From positions 1,868,929 through 1,932,928 of the forward strand of contig VZSR01001477.1 of assembly GCA_013398615.1 (NCBI GenBank): DNA of 64,000 bases. Direction: 5' to 3'. A program made the translations under genes and the position numbers. This DNA is from Brachypodius melanocephalos (taxonomy: Eukaryota; Chordata; Aves; Passeriformes; Pycnonotidae). Each line of letters begins with the position of its first letter. Position 1 is the first letter of the stretch. Under the pieces are notes generated by a model that saw only the letters and a program-made list of their open reading frames with translations, had not been told where the DNA came from and searched no databases. Of this stretch, positions 1-11,100 are shown piece after piece.

Positions 1-926
1 TTCAGGTAATGGCTTGGGCAGCTGTTGCCTTTCATGTAACGTGCAGTCTGGCCGTGTGCCAGGTTGAGCTCAGAGCCTCGGCCAGGGCGATGTGGGAACG
101 ACTTGTCCCTGCTCGGGAGGGATGCGCTGGCTGTGGTGGCAAAGGGACCGAGTGGGGGACCTGCTTTCACCTGGTCAGCACCTCTTGCCCTGCGAACAGG
201 AGGCGAGGCAAAGATTAAAGCTTGCGCACTTCTGCTCTACCTGATTACTTGATAATATGAAACATTTTGTGCCTTGCCACAGCACAAATGCAAACAGAAA
301 TAAGAGAATTTCCTGCTGGGTCATGTCGTCTCCTCACTGGCCATCGCTGCCTGATACACTCTAGAAAGAGCCAGCACACAAACAGACTAAGAAAAATGTC
401 TCTCATGGTGACATATGCCGGGCATGGGATTTGTCAGGAAAAGTAAAATATTTCGAGGCAATTTGTAATACAGTGGATTAATTTGGGTTGCCCAGGGTAG
501 AAACAAAAAGAAGACTGTCTCTAACCAAAAGCTGGGGGCTGCCTTTATTTGCCAATATCAATATTTGTGTGGAAAGCTTAAAATATGTTGTTTTTCCAAG
601 ACCTGAATTTTAAAAGGAAGGGGGGGAAGGACGAGAAGGAGGCCCGTGGATGAAATATTAGCAGCATATCGGTTAACCACTAAGTTCTTTTTTGTATCCA
701 TCTAGCCGTTTCTGGTAAGAAGGGCAGAGAGTCTAAAGGCTCGGGGATAGATGCTCCTTAATGCAGGCTAGCGTTTCAAAAGATATGGGCAGCTCTCAGC
801 AAATGACAAAATAAGGCTGAGGCTGTACAGAGGTGGTGCTGAAAGACCGGAATAAAATTGCTCTGTGGCTTTCAGCGTCGCTGAATTACACATTTTTAAT
901 CGCATCTAGCACACGTCGCTTTGGGG

Positions 927-995
<69 letters not shown>
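927..995 (+). repeat. A homopolymer (69 bases)
   Basis: This is an uninterrupted run of 69 A after GGGG, followed by GCAAGGG. It could be the poly(A) of a retroposed sequence, an expanded mononucleotide repeat, or an assembly-inflated tract. The sequence upstream of it does not resemble a known retrogene. Confidence 0.95.
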
Positions 996-1002
<7 letters not shown>

Positions 1003-2970
1003 TTCTTTCAAACGAGGTAGGCTTGAAAACCGGCAGTCCTTGTCAAAGCAGCTCAATGCATCCATTTGTTAGTACGTCCAACTGGAACAGGGATCTGTTT
1101 CTTAGACCCTGCCCCTTCTGTCTCACACCTTCCTTTACCTTCGTGCTTAGAAACCACAATGTCCACCCATATTTCATGCCTTAGAAGAAATCAATTCATC
1201 TGAGATGACAAGGCAGCCCCCCACACACTCTCCAGGCCTCTCGATATATTCAGAGCCTCGGGTCGCTCCGGTAATGTAGCCCTTATATTTTCGGAATTGT
1301 CCCAGTAGCAATCAAGCTGCCGCCAGGGAAGGCTGGGTAGCTTGCAAAGGAAAGCTTTGCTTTTAATTTGCTCTCTTGCATAGGTACGCTAATGCTCGGT
1401 GCCCGACAGCCCAGCGTCGGTTCACGATGGGAGAGCAAAAGGGGTAATTTAGACTGAATTGTTCACTAAAAACTCGCTATCAGCTCCTTTGGGGGACGGC
1501 CCACTCCTTGGAAATAAATTCTGGGGTAAGAGTGGGAGGAGAAGCAAGTGTTCACCCGTAAAAACCGAGCAGCCTGCTTTTTCACGTCTAGATTTTTCTT
1601 CTAAGGCGTCTGTTTCCGTGATATGAAGAACGGTGTTTTTCTTCTGCCTTGCGAATACGTCTATAATTTGTTGGGAAGCTTGGCAGAGGGGGAGAGAGCG
1701 AGGATTTGGCTTGTGAAGAGCCGCTCCGGCTGCTGCAGCCCGGCTCAGCCGGAGCCGGCAGAAGCTTTGTCCCCCATAAGGGCAGGGGGACAGCCGCCTC
1801 CGCCGGGGCTGAAGCTCCGGGCTACCCCAACATCCCGAGAAGTCAGACCCTACTCTTAGTCGAAATGCGGCGGCGGGGGAGGAGCGGAGGGGAATAGATA
1901 TGTCTATCGGACCTGAGAAGCATCTTTAGGAGCAAGTCTCTTCTTTCTGGTGGTGCCAAACTGCACGGAGCTTTTAGTCCCACGACCCGACTTTCAAATC
2001 CTTTCTAAATTTGATAAAGGGCTACAATAGCAGTCCGATGAAGCATAGATTAAATTCGTGTAAGATTTGTTTTTATAACACATATGTAAGTAGGATTCAT
2101 TATAATTTGAACTAGATCAAGATAAGAGATTAATGCTTTTATAGAGCATCTCTGCTGAGATTTCCTATGAGACTGAGATTAAATCAATACACTAAATATT
2201 ATCTCATTCAATTTTGCGTTTAAAAAAAAAATTAAGAAAGGTCACTACCTGTCGTAAGAAGAAAATTGTCGAGGTTTGTCCAGCCCTGACAGCAGTCCTT
2301 CTTTCCTAACGGGGTAACTTTCCCATTCACTAAATTTCTTGCCTGCTCCCTGAATATGCCTTTGAGGCACACGGAATCTTCATTTTATCTGTGCAGGTGT
2401 CATACAGGATATCTCCCGAACGGCTGAGGTACTGCTGTTAAAGCGTCAAACTGCAGGAACCGTGAAATGATTGCTGTCGTTACCTTCGGGCTGTTTTGTG
2501 GACTAGACCTGGAAATGTCTGAACCTCGAGCCTGGCTGGGAAAGTAGGAAAGTCTCCAGGCTCGGGCCCAGCCTAATGAGAGGTGACACCACTTTCCCTG
2601 TGCGAGGTGAGCGGCGCTCAGTAGAGCCGTCCGCTGCTCACGCAGAATTAATATTAAGTCACCGAGTAGAAGCGTGGTGGATTTGCTCCTACACTACCAC
2701 TGGTCTCTGAACCTACAGGTCCCAGGTTTCTGGTAAAGTCACTCCAAACAGTGTCAATTAAACATTTCCTCTCCGAACGGAAAATCTTAAAGCTACCCAC
2801 GTACACCAGAACCGATTTGTGTTTGCTCAGGTGAACAAAACCTGCCTGTTAGGAAGAAAATTCGTTAAAGGGGGCTTGGACTGGGACCTTTTACAGCCTG
2901 GTTGTGGAAATCCGAAACATAATCTTTATTTTCAGGGATTAGAATAGTGATGCTTCACATACAGCCCACC

Positions 2971-3050
2971 CCCCCCCCCCAAAAAAAAAAAAGCACCAAA
3001 AAACACCCCAAAAAACAAAACACCCCCCCAAAAAAAAACAAATAGGAGGA
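2971..3050 (+). repeat. C/A-rich low-complexity tract
   Basis: Runs of C are followed by runs of A and alternate irregularly, with no fixed unit. Confidence 0.85.
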
Positions 3051-4149
3051 AATCCAACAGTCCCCAAAACTCAGCTTCTTTCAGTGTTCTTTGAGAGGCA
3101 ATGCACTTCTTTTTGCTGGCAATAAGAATATTTCACATGATTCTTCTCACAAACAGGATGTCTGGAAAATTATTGCTCAGCCAAGATAGGTTTTGGATTG
3201 TAACTTGCGTTCGCCACATTCCACTGGGAGAGATATGGAGCGAGTCAGAGTGTCTTTTTACATCTCTTTTTTCTTCCGCACATCAGATCGGTTCCCAGGA
3301 CCGAGTGGCAGAGACCGAGAGGCTAATTTCTCAGAGGGTTTCTCCGGAGCCTACGCCCATCTCATGCAATAAAATCTCCGTGTCTGAACATGAAATGAGC
3401 TCCTAGATAAAGCCTCAGCAAAGAAAGCAGAAGCCTTGTGGAAATATTGAACCATTTGAGCACCTGTTTTTCAAGACAGAAAAAACTCTTCGTGTTTCAC
3501 ACCCCCCTGCCCCCGGCGGGTATTGGGGTGCTTGATCCAATTCAAGAAAGCACATACACTTCCTTTCTTCCCCTACAAGCATCCTTCAGCCGCTCCTCAC
3601 TGCGGGGCCAGCCCTCCCACGGGAACACCCAGCCCTTATCTTCACAGCTTCACCTTCCGTTTCCCTAGACAACTGGAGTGTGCGTAGGTGGAAGGAATTG
3701 AATAGTACCCCCAAAATTCGTTTAGCCGACTCCCAGGTAGAAACCTGGGAAACTCCCCCGCGAATTTCCTCCCATTCAAGCCTTAAATAAATTTCGTGCT
3801 TTACGCCTCTGGAGAGAAATGTTGGTGTGGGAAAAAAAATCTTCTGTCTGTGCTACCATCCACAGTTAAAAACCAGTATTAGACATGGGGAGGAGGGACG
3901 GGGGGGATAGGGATTCCTGGACATTTGAAAGAGAGATCATCGCCCGTATTGCTGCCGTTCTCACTTTATTTAAACAAACTCAAGGGTGTGAGGTGATGCC
4001 TTCAACATGCAGCAGCCCTGTTTCGGCTGGAACCTGCCATCACGAGCAGTGGCGGCTGCGGACCCAGAAACGGAGGTCCGAACAGCAGTCGCGCATTTCT
4101 CTTCGCAAATTCTTTGACTGCTCGGCAGCGAGACATACGAAATTTATGC

Positions 4150-6430
4150 GGCATCCTCGTTCCTACGTTTGGTCTGTAACTTCAGGAAGGGAAGGAATGC
4201 CAGGACGGCGGGGGTAAGGCAACCTGGCGTCCCTGCAGGAGAGCCCAGCGGTGCCGCCGTGTGCGCGCCCGGCTCGTCCCAGTGGACAGGCTTCCCTCCC
4301 CCAGGGAGCGCCTATGCGCTGCGGGGGCGAGCTCCTTCACACTACCTCTGGTCACGAAACGTCTCTCCGTCACACATAACACCCTTTCACAGAAGGTTTG
4401 GGAGATACTCCATCTCTGCAAACACAGCGGCACATCTGCATGCAGCTCTTAATAACGGGGCTGCCTGGCGGAGGGAGTAGGTCCCTGAAGAAAGATGCTT
4501 TTCAAAGCTGTCTCACCTCAGCACAGAATTTTTTCCCTTTGCCGCCTTCTCCCCCGGGATCTGTCCAACCCCTCTCAAATGGTTTTAGCCCGCTGAAGTC
4601 AGCTTTCTGTTTTCAAGCTTTTAAGGAGAACGAATGCCATACGCGGCGCCAATTCTCCCCTAGGTTACATCCCTCTTTCCCTTTGAAGTCCGCTGGGTTG
4701 AGCAGAGAGAGTAAAATTTGGTCCCTGGAGCTAACAATGATGTGGAATCACTCTGATTTTTATTTATTTATTTAGTATTTCCTGTTGAGGAAAGACGGGC
4801 TTTAAGACCCGGTTAGAGTCGGTATCGCGCTCTTTATTTAATACTCAGATACTGTAAATATCTGTAAATCCATATATATAAATGTCGGCTCTAATCTCGG
4901 TGGGAAGAACTTCTCAAAGACAGGGTGATAAGGGAGAGGAGTCCCCGCTGGGGGAAGATGCCGCAGGAGGGTCGTGTTTTCTCAGAGGAGCAGGGGTGCA
5001 GAGCGCAGAGGACGCCGCAGCCCATCCCCAGCCCTGTCCCCAGGAGAGGCCGGCTCTTCCAAGGCCCCGCGGGTCAGCCGCCGCCGCCGCCGGGGTGGCT
5101 CGATGCTCTCGAGAAGGAAGGGGTGCGGGGGCTGCCGGGGTGCGGAGCAGCTCGGTGGGGAGCGGAGATGGCCCCGCCGGGGCGGCTCCTCGCCGCCAGC
5201 GGGACACGGGCAGCCCCGCAGAGCAACCGCGCTCCCTCCAGCCCCGCTAGAAAGAGCCCTGCTGGCAGCTCTTGGGGGCTTTACGGTCATAGGAGATGCT
5301 CCTTATCCTCGGCTTTCCTGGAGTTTAATAGTTGTCTTTAAAGAGGGACATTTATTGGGATAAAAGTGGATTGCAGACTGCAAAAACTTTGCATGTGTCT
5401 TTCATTTAAAAGACATCCAGAACTCTGGNNNNNNNNNNNNNNNNNNNNNNNNNNNNNNNNNNNNNNNNNNNNNNNNNNNNNNNNNNNNNNNNNNNNNNNN
5501 NNNNNNNNNNNNNNNNNNNNNNNNNNNNNNNNNNNNNNNNNNNNNNNNNNNNNNNNNNNNNNNNNNNNNNNNNNNNNNNNNNNNNNNNNNNNNNNNNNNN
5601 NNNNNNNNNNNNNNNNNNNNNNNNNNNNNNNNNNNNNNNNNNNNNNNAGGGAGAGGATCTATTTCCCCGGGTCCCGAGCAGGCGTTGTTCCAGAAGGTGC
5701 AAGGAGGAAACGTGTCGTTTTTCATGAGAAATCCGGGGACGGGAGCTGTCCTCGGGACGGCCCCCGGGGCAGGCTCCAGCCTCTGTCCCGGGGCAGGCAG
5801 CGAGCTGGCCCCCGCCGCACCTGGTCCCGCTCCGCGGGCACCGCTCGTCCTCCGCGCCCCTTCAATTCCTCTTCTCCCGGGGCCTTACGAAAACCGCTTC
5901 CACCTCTCCGTCCCCGCCAAAGCGACACCCCCACACCATAAAAAAAACCCCAAATCCCCGAGCAGCACCTCTGCGCTCTGTCACGACTGGGCTCGGCGCC
6001 TCCCGCAGCCCCAGCTCGGTGACGGAGGCCGGTAACGCTGGGAACTGGGATGGAGATGTGGGGTTAGTAGCAGCCCGCTCCTGACACATGACAAGGGCAG
6101 ATTGTACGTGTGGCGGATGGTGCCCACAGCTACACGACAGTGGTACCTGAAAAAACCCCCCATCCCTCTACCCATTTCTCCGGGAAAATATCAAATTAGA
6201 GACCGAATGGAGAAGGAAGAGAAGCTGCCTGCCGGGAAATATGCTGGACCCTAACTGGCCTTCTCTTCACCTCTGACTGGGTTCACGGGAAAGGTCTCTA
6301 AGCCTCTCCACAGCTCCGGCTGTCCAGCGTTGCACCGGTACTTCAGCCACTCATTAAAGCCTCGCTCCTTCTCCCCTCCCCGCCCCAGCGGGGGAAGGGC
6401 CCACCGAATTGGGCTCTAAAATAGCCTCGG
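4150..6430. promoter_or_regulatory. CpG-rich block upstream of ALX1 (interrupted by gap)
   Basis: CpG dinucleotides and G+C rise sharply here, most clearly at about 4940-5300 and 5650-6030. Overlapping open frames on both strands are a by-product of GC richness and lack any recognisable domain. CpG islands of this sort surround many developmental transcription-factor genes and are often Polycomb-bound. The link to ALX1 regulation is inferred from position. Confidence 0.6.
5429..5647. other. Assembly gap (219 N)
   Basis: An unbroken run of N lies in the middle of the CpG-rich block, consistent with sequencing dropout in GC-rich DNA. Frames spanning it have no meaning. Confidence 0.99.
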
Positions 6431-7007
6431 TAGAAAAGACAGGCGCGGGCCCGCGATGCTGAAATCTTCATCTGAAGTGATTGCAATCTCGGGTTTGCTT
6501 TACTTCATCGAGTACTCCTTTCACGAGGAAGTACGGAAAATCTTTTCTGTAATTCGTGCCTTTTCGAAATAGTCCACTATCTCTCTCGTATTTCATATCT
6601 TATCAATGTGCGAAAGGACCAAGGAATTCAACACTTCAAAGCTCACTCTTTGGATGAAAACCGCCCGCTTTCCCAATATCCATAGGAATGCATGCATATA
6701 TGGCTCATTTATTTTTCTTTTTATTTCGTAAGACTAAAAAATTACTTTCTTTTAGAAACACTGTTTTTTAAAATGATAATATTTCAGGAGATTTAAAATA
6801 AAGGTCCGTTTTAACCACGTTGCACAGACACACACACACACAACCCCAAATACACACACAGAGGCAGACTGGTTGAGATCTGTTTCATAGCAGACAAATT
6901 CTCTTTTAGGCCGGTTTCTGGTGTGTGAGAGTTCTAGTTTTCTCTGTTTTCCATTCCCTCTACACAAGCAACTGTCTATAATATTTCTTTCTCTTTTTAA
7001 ACTCTAG
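6430..7007. other. Proximal upstream DNA, no gene recognised
   Basis: The stretch carries CpGs up to about 6620 and includes an imperfect inverted repeat (arms 6512-6519 and 6526-6534). It then becomes AT-rich. A short CA repeat lies at about 6826-6862. Confidence 0.5.
6826..6862 (+). repeat. CA microsatellite, interrupted
   Basis: Repeated CA units, broken by a short ACCCCAAAT interruption. Confidence 0.85.
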
Positions 7008-7131
7008 GACAAAACTTCTGAACTGTTTAATAAAGAAGGAACACCGGTTCTTAATTTTACAGCTTCAGAGAACAGGACTGCAGCTACCGACGTATCAGTC
7101 AAATCGATTAAAGAAGATCCTTTACTTGAGG
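7008..7131 (+). other. Exon-like open segment upstream of ALX1, unassigned
   Basis: This 124-base segment is bounded by a strong acceptor (pyrimidine-rich TTCTTTCTCTTTTTAAACTCTAG, with AG at 7006-7007) and a donor GTATGT at 7132. Two of the three forward frames are open. Frame 1 reads DKTSELFNKEGTPVLNF and continues to KEDPLLEG (exit phase 1). Frame 2 reads TKLLNCLIKK and continues to YLR. No family is recognised. In vertebrates LRRIQ1 lies just upstream of ALX1 on the same strand, so a terminal LRRIQ1 exon is one possibility. An alternative 5' exon of ALX1 and a chance decoy are others. Confidence 0.35.
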
Positions 7132-7272
7132 GTATGTGCCCCTGACATTACCTCGCTCTAAGCCTCTCAGGGAGCTGGGGGGAGAGGGAGGGAGGCAAGC
7201 GAGGGATTACTCTTTCCATGATCCCTGGAGAAATGAGAATAGGTTGCAGAGGGGAAATGTCCTTTTTATTTG

Positions 7273-7322
7273 TCCTCCCTCCTCTCCCTCCCCTCCCTCC
7301 CATTCTCCCCTCACCCTCCCCG
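7273..7322 (+). repeat. Polypyrimidine tract upstream of the ALX1 TATA element
   Basis: An almost pure C/T run of CCTCC and CCCTCC units. Together with the tract at 7569-7622 it brackets the putative core promoter. Such tracts can bind SP/KLF factors or adopt triplex structure. The function here is inferred only. Confidence 0.7.
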
Positions 7323-7486
7323 AATGCTTGTGTCTGTCTGAAAAAGATTTGTCTGAAAACGGGCCTGGAACTCCCTCCTGTGTTGGGATTAGGTCTTGGG
7401 GGACCTGGGGTGGAGTTAGACTGCTTGCTTATTTTCATATTCATTAGAAATGGGAGGTTGCACAAGAAGTCCTGCTGAGCTTCAAG

Positions 7487-7493
7487 ATATAAG
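7487..7493 (+). promoter_or_regulatory. ALX1: TATA-like element, candidate ALX1 core promoter
   Basis: ATATAAG lies about 180 bases upstream of the start codon, between two polypyrimidine tracts. If used, transcription would start near 7515-7525 and leave a 5' UTR of about 150 bases containing no ATG before 7669. The position is inferred from the motif alone. Confidence 0.5.
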
Positions 7494-7519
7494 AGCAACT
7501 TCGGGTTCCCCTTTCAAGA

Positions 7520-7674
7520 CAAGACAAATCAAAGGCTCAGAGGCAAAACAGCTCCCTAAGCACTGAACGCCTCTTCCTCTCTCTATCCTTCCCTCCCATC
7601 CACTCGCTCTCCCTCCCCTGCTCACAGTCCAGCCTCTGTCTAGGGAAGAGGCTCTCCAACAGCCTTAGATGATT
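7520..7674 (+). other. ALX1: ALX1 5' UTR (approximate)
   Basis: This is the interval from the inferred transcription start to the chosen ATG. It has no upstream ATG except the in-frame one at 7669, and a dense pyrimidine tract at about 7569-7622. A good splice-acceptor-like sequence (pyrimidines, then CTCACAG) ends at 7627, so an upstream exon could in principle splice into the 5' UTR. The 5' boundary is an estimate. Confidence 0.5.
7569..7622 (+). repeat. Polypyrimidine tract in the ALX1 5' UTR
   Basis: A C/T-rich run with few purines ends in CTCACAG, so it could act as the pyrimidine tract of a splice acceptor at 7627 or as a promoter element. Confidence 0.7.
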
Positions 7675-7900
7675 ATGGATTTTCTGAGCGAGAAGTTTGC
7701 CCTGAAGAGCCAGCCGAGCAAGAACAGTGACTTTTATATGGGAGCGGGAGGCAGTTTGGAGCACGTTATGGAAACTTTGGACAATGAGTCCTTTTATAGC
7801 AAAACGTCAGGCAGCAAATGCGTTCAGGCCTTCAACCCTCTGCAAAGAGCCGAGCATCATGTGAGGATGGAGAGGACATCACCCTGCCAGGACAACAGCG
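7675..7900 (+). CDS. ALX1: ALX1 coding exon 1 (residues 1-75 plus first base of codon 76)
   Basis: This exon holds the start codon and the acidic N-terminal region, ending CQDNS. Two in-frame ATGs lie six bases apart, at 7669 and 7675. I chose 7675 because it gives MDFLSEKF, which aligns with the mammalian MEFLSEKF start, and because it has A at -3 and G at +4. The ATG at 7669 has T at -3 and follows an in-frame TAG (7666-7668) directly. If used, it adds Met-Ile and makes a 328-residue protein. The donor GTGAGT at 7901 splits codon 76: G here and TG from exon 2 make Val. The frame stays open about 35 codons into intron 1, but that extension has no ALX1 similarity. Confidence 0.97.
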
Positions 7901-8079
7901 GTGAGTCGTCATCCCAGGGTTATTCTCCCTCTTGGAGATGTGCGGGGGAGGGCAGGGATTCTCCCGCCCAGAGAGACCAAAGGCAGCTGTGCAGCCTTCG
8001 GATCTGAGCATGAGAGGGCCTGTCAGGTCGTAGTAAAATAACAATAACAGTAACAATACTTCTGTTGTAATACTACTGT

Positions 8080-8113
<34 letters not shown>

Positions 8114-11100
8114 GGGAGAAAGCAAACGCCTGCTTGGAACAGCTCTTTTCCTTTCAGTGCAGCCCATCAGCTATTGCCTTCCAGCGGCCCCGGCCCGGGT
8201 CCCCGGGCTGGCCGAGAGCGCAGCTCCGGGCACGGCGGCACAGCCCGCCCGTCCCGGGACAGCTCGTCCGGGGAACCACGGGCCGGCGGGTCCCGGAGGG
8301 TGCTGCAGGACACGGTGGCCCCCGGTACCTCCCGGCACACCCTGCCCACCCCCGCACCCCCTGACCGGCCCCTGGTCGCCCTTCGGCTGCTCCCCGGCCA
8401 CCCCCGCCCCGCTGCGAGCCCCGGCGTCCGCATCCAGCGCACTCCCGGGAAAAAGCATCGCCGGATGTCGGGGTGGGAGCGAGCCCGGACACGGCCGGCT
8501 CTGCGGTGCCGATCCCGGGAGGAACGGAAGAGAAGGTCGCTTGGTCGTCTTTGCTTCCTTCAAATATCGTCCTGCGGCGGTAGCGGGGTTCTCTGCCGTG
8601 TTTCCAAATGATGAGTAAAGGCGATTCTTCCGAAAACCGCGTCGGTCATCCAAAGAGTAGTGTTAAACATTTTATCAAGAATTAAAATTTTCTCCCTTAA
8701 AGGCAAGGGCAATGTGGAATATTTTCTTTTTAAAACCTTTCAAATCTTTCTCATCATTCCATCATGATAAAAATCGCTATAGAAAAAAAAATGCCAAGAA
8801 AAACTGGAAAACGTGTTTAAGATCAGCTGCAATGAGAAGACTAACAATATCGTATGCGTTTATATGCTTTTTTGAGAAAGTTCTTTTATTTGTACAAAAA
8901 ATGTAAGAAATATTAATAGATTTCTTCAGATTTAATTAAAAAAAAAGAAAAACCTATAGAAAATTGATTTATACATTGGAGATTTTCTTAATTAGCTAAT
9001 TTATTGTGTGCCTCGGGGGCTTTGGGGCATTTCCTATCTATGTATGTGTTGATGGTAAGTATCTAAAAAAATGTGTTTCATTACAATCGGCTCGAACTGA
9101 AAGAAAAGAAATTACTGAGAATGTGAAAAAATATCAAAGCAAGCTTATTATGTTACATATCATCTTTGTAAGTTTTAATTTCTATAAACTTTAAATCTTT
9201 TTTCCACCTTTTTCTTAAAAAGAAAGAAAAGTTTTTCTGAATTCTTTATCTCATCACTTTTCCAGTGATGTGCGATAAGTAAAAAATATTGAAAAGTTAG
9301 ACATTTTAATTTCTTATTAAGAAGATACTGCAGAATTTCTTATCTCTACCACTCAAGTTTTACCCAAAGACAAATAGTTCCTGCAATTCTTTTACAAAGT
9401 ATACGAAAGAATCTCTTTTAATAAGTTAATATTTTGCAGAAATGCCCTGTATTTTGTAACCATAACAAACCTAATTGGAAAGAATTCCATTTCACAAATC
9501 CAAAAAAGGTATATGAAATTTATTGAATTTTAAAAGTGAATTTAATTTTTGGTTTCATTTGCTTCTTGATTTGTCAGTTTATAGCTATGAAGTTTATTTC
9601 ACTGTTAGTTTGCATTTTCATAGAAATAGAGGTTTTTTACATTTGCCTCCAAGTTTAAAAGCACATTTGTCAATAGCTTTGTTCCTCTTCTAAGAAAATC
9701 TGGTTTGGGCTAAGATTCCTTATCTGTACAACTCTAACTGATGCTGATTTCATGGATTGTTAACTACTTTAATGGCAGTAGCAGCATTGTGAAAATATCC
9801 AAGTCTCTTGCACAGTCTCCTTCCTCTGTAAGTTTTCAGATGATATTTTCAGATACAATTCTCAGTTAAAATTCAATGCTATTTAGCACTTTTATTCTAT
9901 CTGTAGTTGAAATTACAAATTCCCCTTCTATGATCTCACGTAGAAATAACATCGGCACGGTGGAATCTTGTGAAGCTGTTCCTCATGAAACTGTTTTATA
10001 TGCACTCCTGAATCTAAACACCTCTCCTTCCCCCTTGATCATTTATTAACCAGCTGTTAACCCACCTTGCACGCAGTGAACTACGGGATTACTAAAGTGG
10101 AAGGACAGCCTCTTCACACAGAGCTGAGCAGGCCCATGGATAATTGCAGCAATCTCAGGATGTCTCCAGTGAAAGGGCTGCAGGAGAAGGGGGACCTGGA
10201 CGAACTTGGTGATAAGTGTGACAGCAATGTCTCCAGCAGTAAGAAGAGGAGACACAGAACAACTTTCACCAGTTTGCAGCTAGAGGAACTGGAGAAAGTA
10301 TTCCAGAAAACCCACTACCCCGATGTCTATGTAAGAGAACAGCTAGCTCTGAGAACAGAGCTCACTGAGGCCAGAGTTCAGGTAGGAACCAGATTTCAGC
10401 ATTTCTATGACAAATCGTGCATTGTAGGAATGAGTAAATTGCACTCTTGGGGATTGTACAGAATCCTGTAAAGCTAAAGGAAACAGCTCGTTTTGCCTCA
10501 TTTCTTTATGGACATGGGTTGTTATGCTGTAGTGCTAAAACAACTTGTTATTTTTTGAAATAGCTTGTGTTGCAGTTCTGAACACTTGCTTAAAGGATGA
10601 GAAAACAACATCAATAATAAAGCTGTCTTGATCTCTTGCAGAATTCCAGGCAGTGAAAACATAAATTCTTACGTGTAAAGATACCACTAAAGACTTGTAG
10701 TTCAGACTGATGACAATGCAGAACTCAGATGCAGAGGATCCTCTGTGTGTTATGGCATGAAACTTACAGTCTAAAAAGCAACCAAATTCCTTGTTTCTGT
10801 CCAAAGAGTCTGCAGTGAAACTGCACATACATAAATGTATATAAATATATATCTATGTACCTATATTTACATAGATATGTGTGTTTGTATGTTTTGTGCC
10901 TGTATAAAAGAACGACGTAATCCTTTCACCTTTTCAGTATGGAATAATCTTAGAAATCTCAAAATTAGGATGTACAATTTCTGGTGTTTAAGCTTTCATA
11001 ACTGATGAATAATGTTATTCTAGTTTTTGGAATGAACATACTGGTGACCACACAGTATATTTTTTGAGTATCGTAACTGCATACAAATGTGATTCATGCA

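Larger units (their letters stand above)
1..4150. other. ALX1 upstream flank, no recognised gene
   Basis: The DNA is mixed in composition and carries scattered CpGs. I recognise no interspersed repeat. Open frames are short and have no protein-like features. The stretch from about 1230 to 1520 is comparatively CpG-rich and non-repetitive and may be a conserved regulatory block, but this cannot be shown without alignment. A C/A-rich low-complexity tract lies at 2971-3050. Confidence 0.6.
7901..10076 (+). other. ALX1: ALX1 intron 1
   Basis: This is a GT-AG phase-1 intron of 2176 bases. The first third holds an A30 tract (8081-8110) and a CpG island (8160-8560). The rest, from about 8640, is AT-rich with no recognised repeat or gene. 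Confidence 0.95.

Noticed and set aside
4882..5363. Multiple overlapping frames of 97-138 codons on both strands
   Set aside because: They arise from GC-rich, stop-poor CpG-island sequence. The products are Ala/Arg/Gly/Pro-rich and differ in every frame.
5366..5941. 191-codon frame across the gap
   Set aside because: More than a third of it is N from the assembly gap.
8134..8653. Frames of up to 160 codons in intron 1
   Set aside because: Same GC-composition artefact, inside the ALX1 intron.
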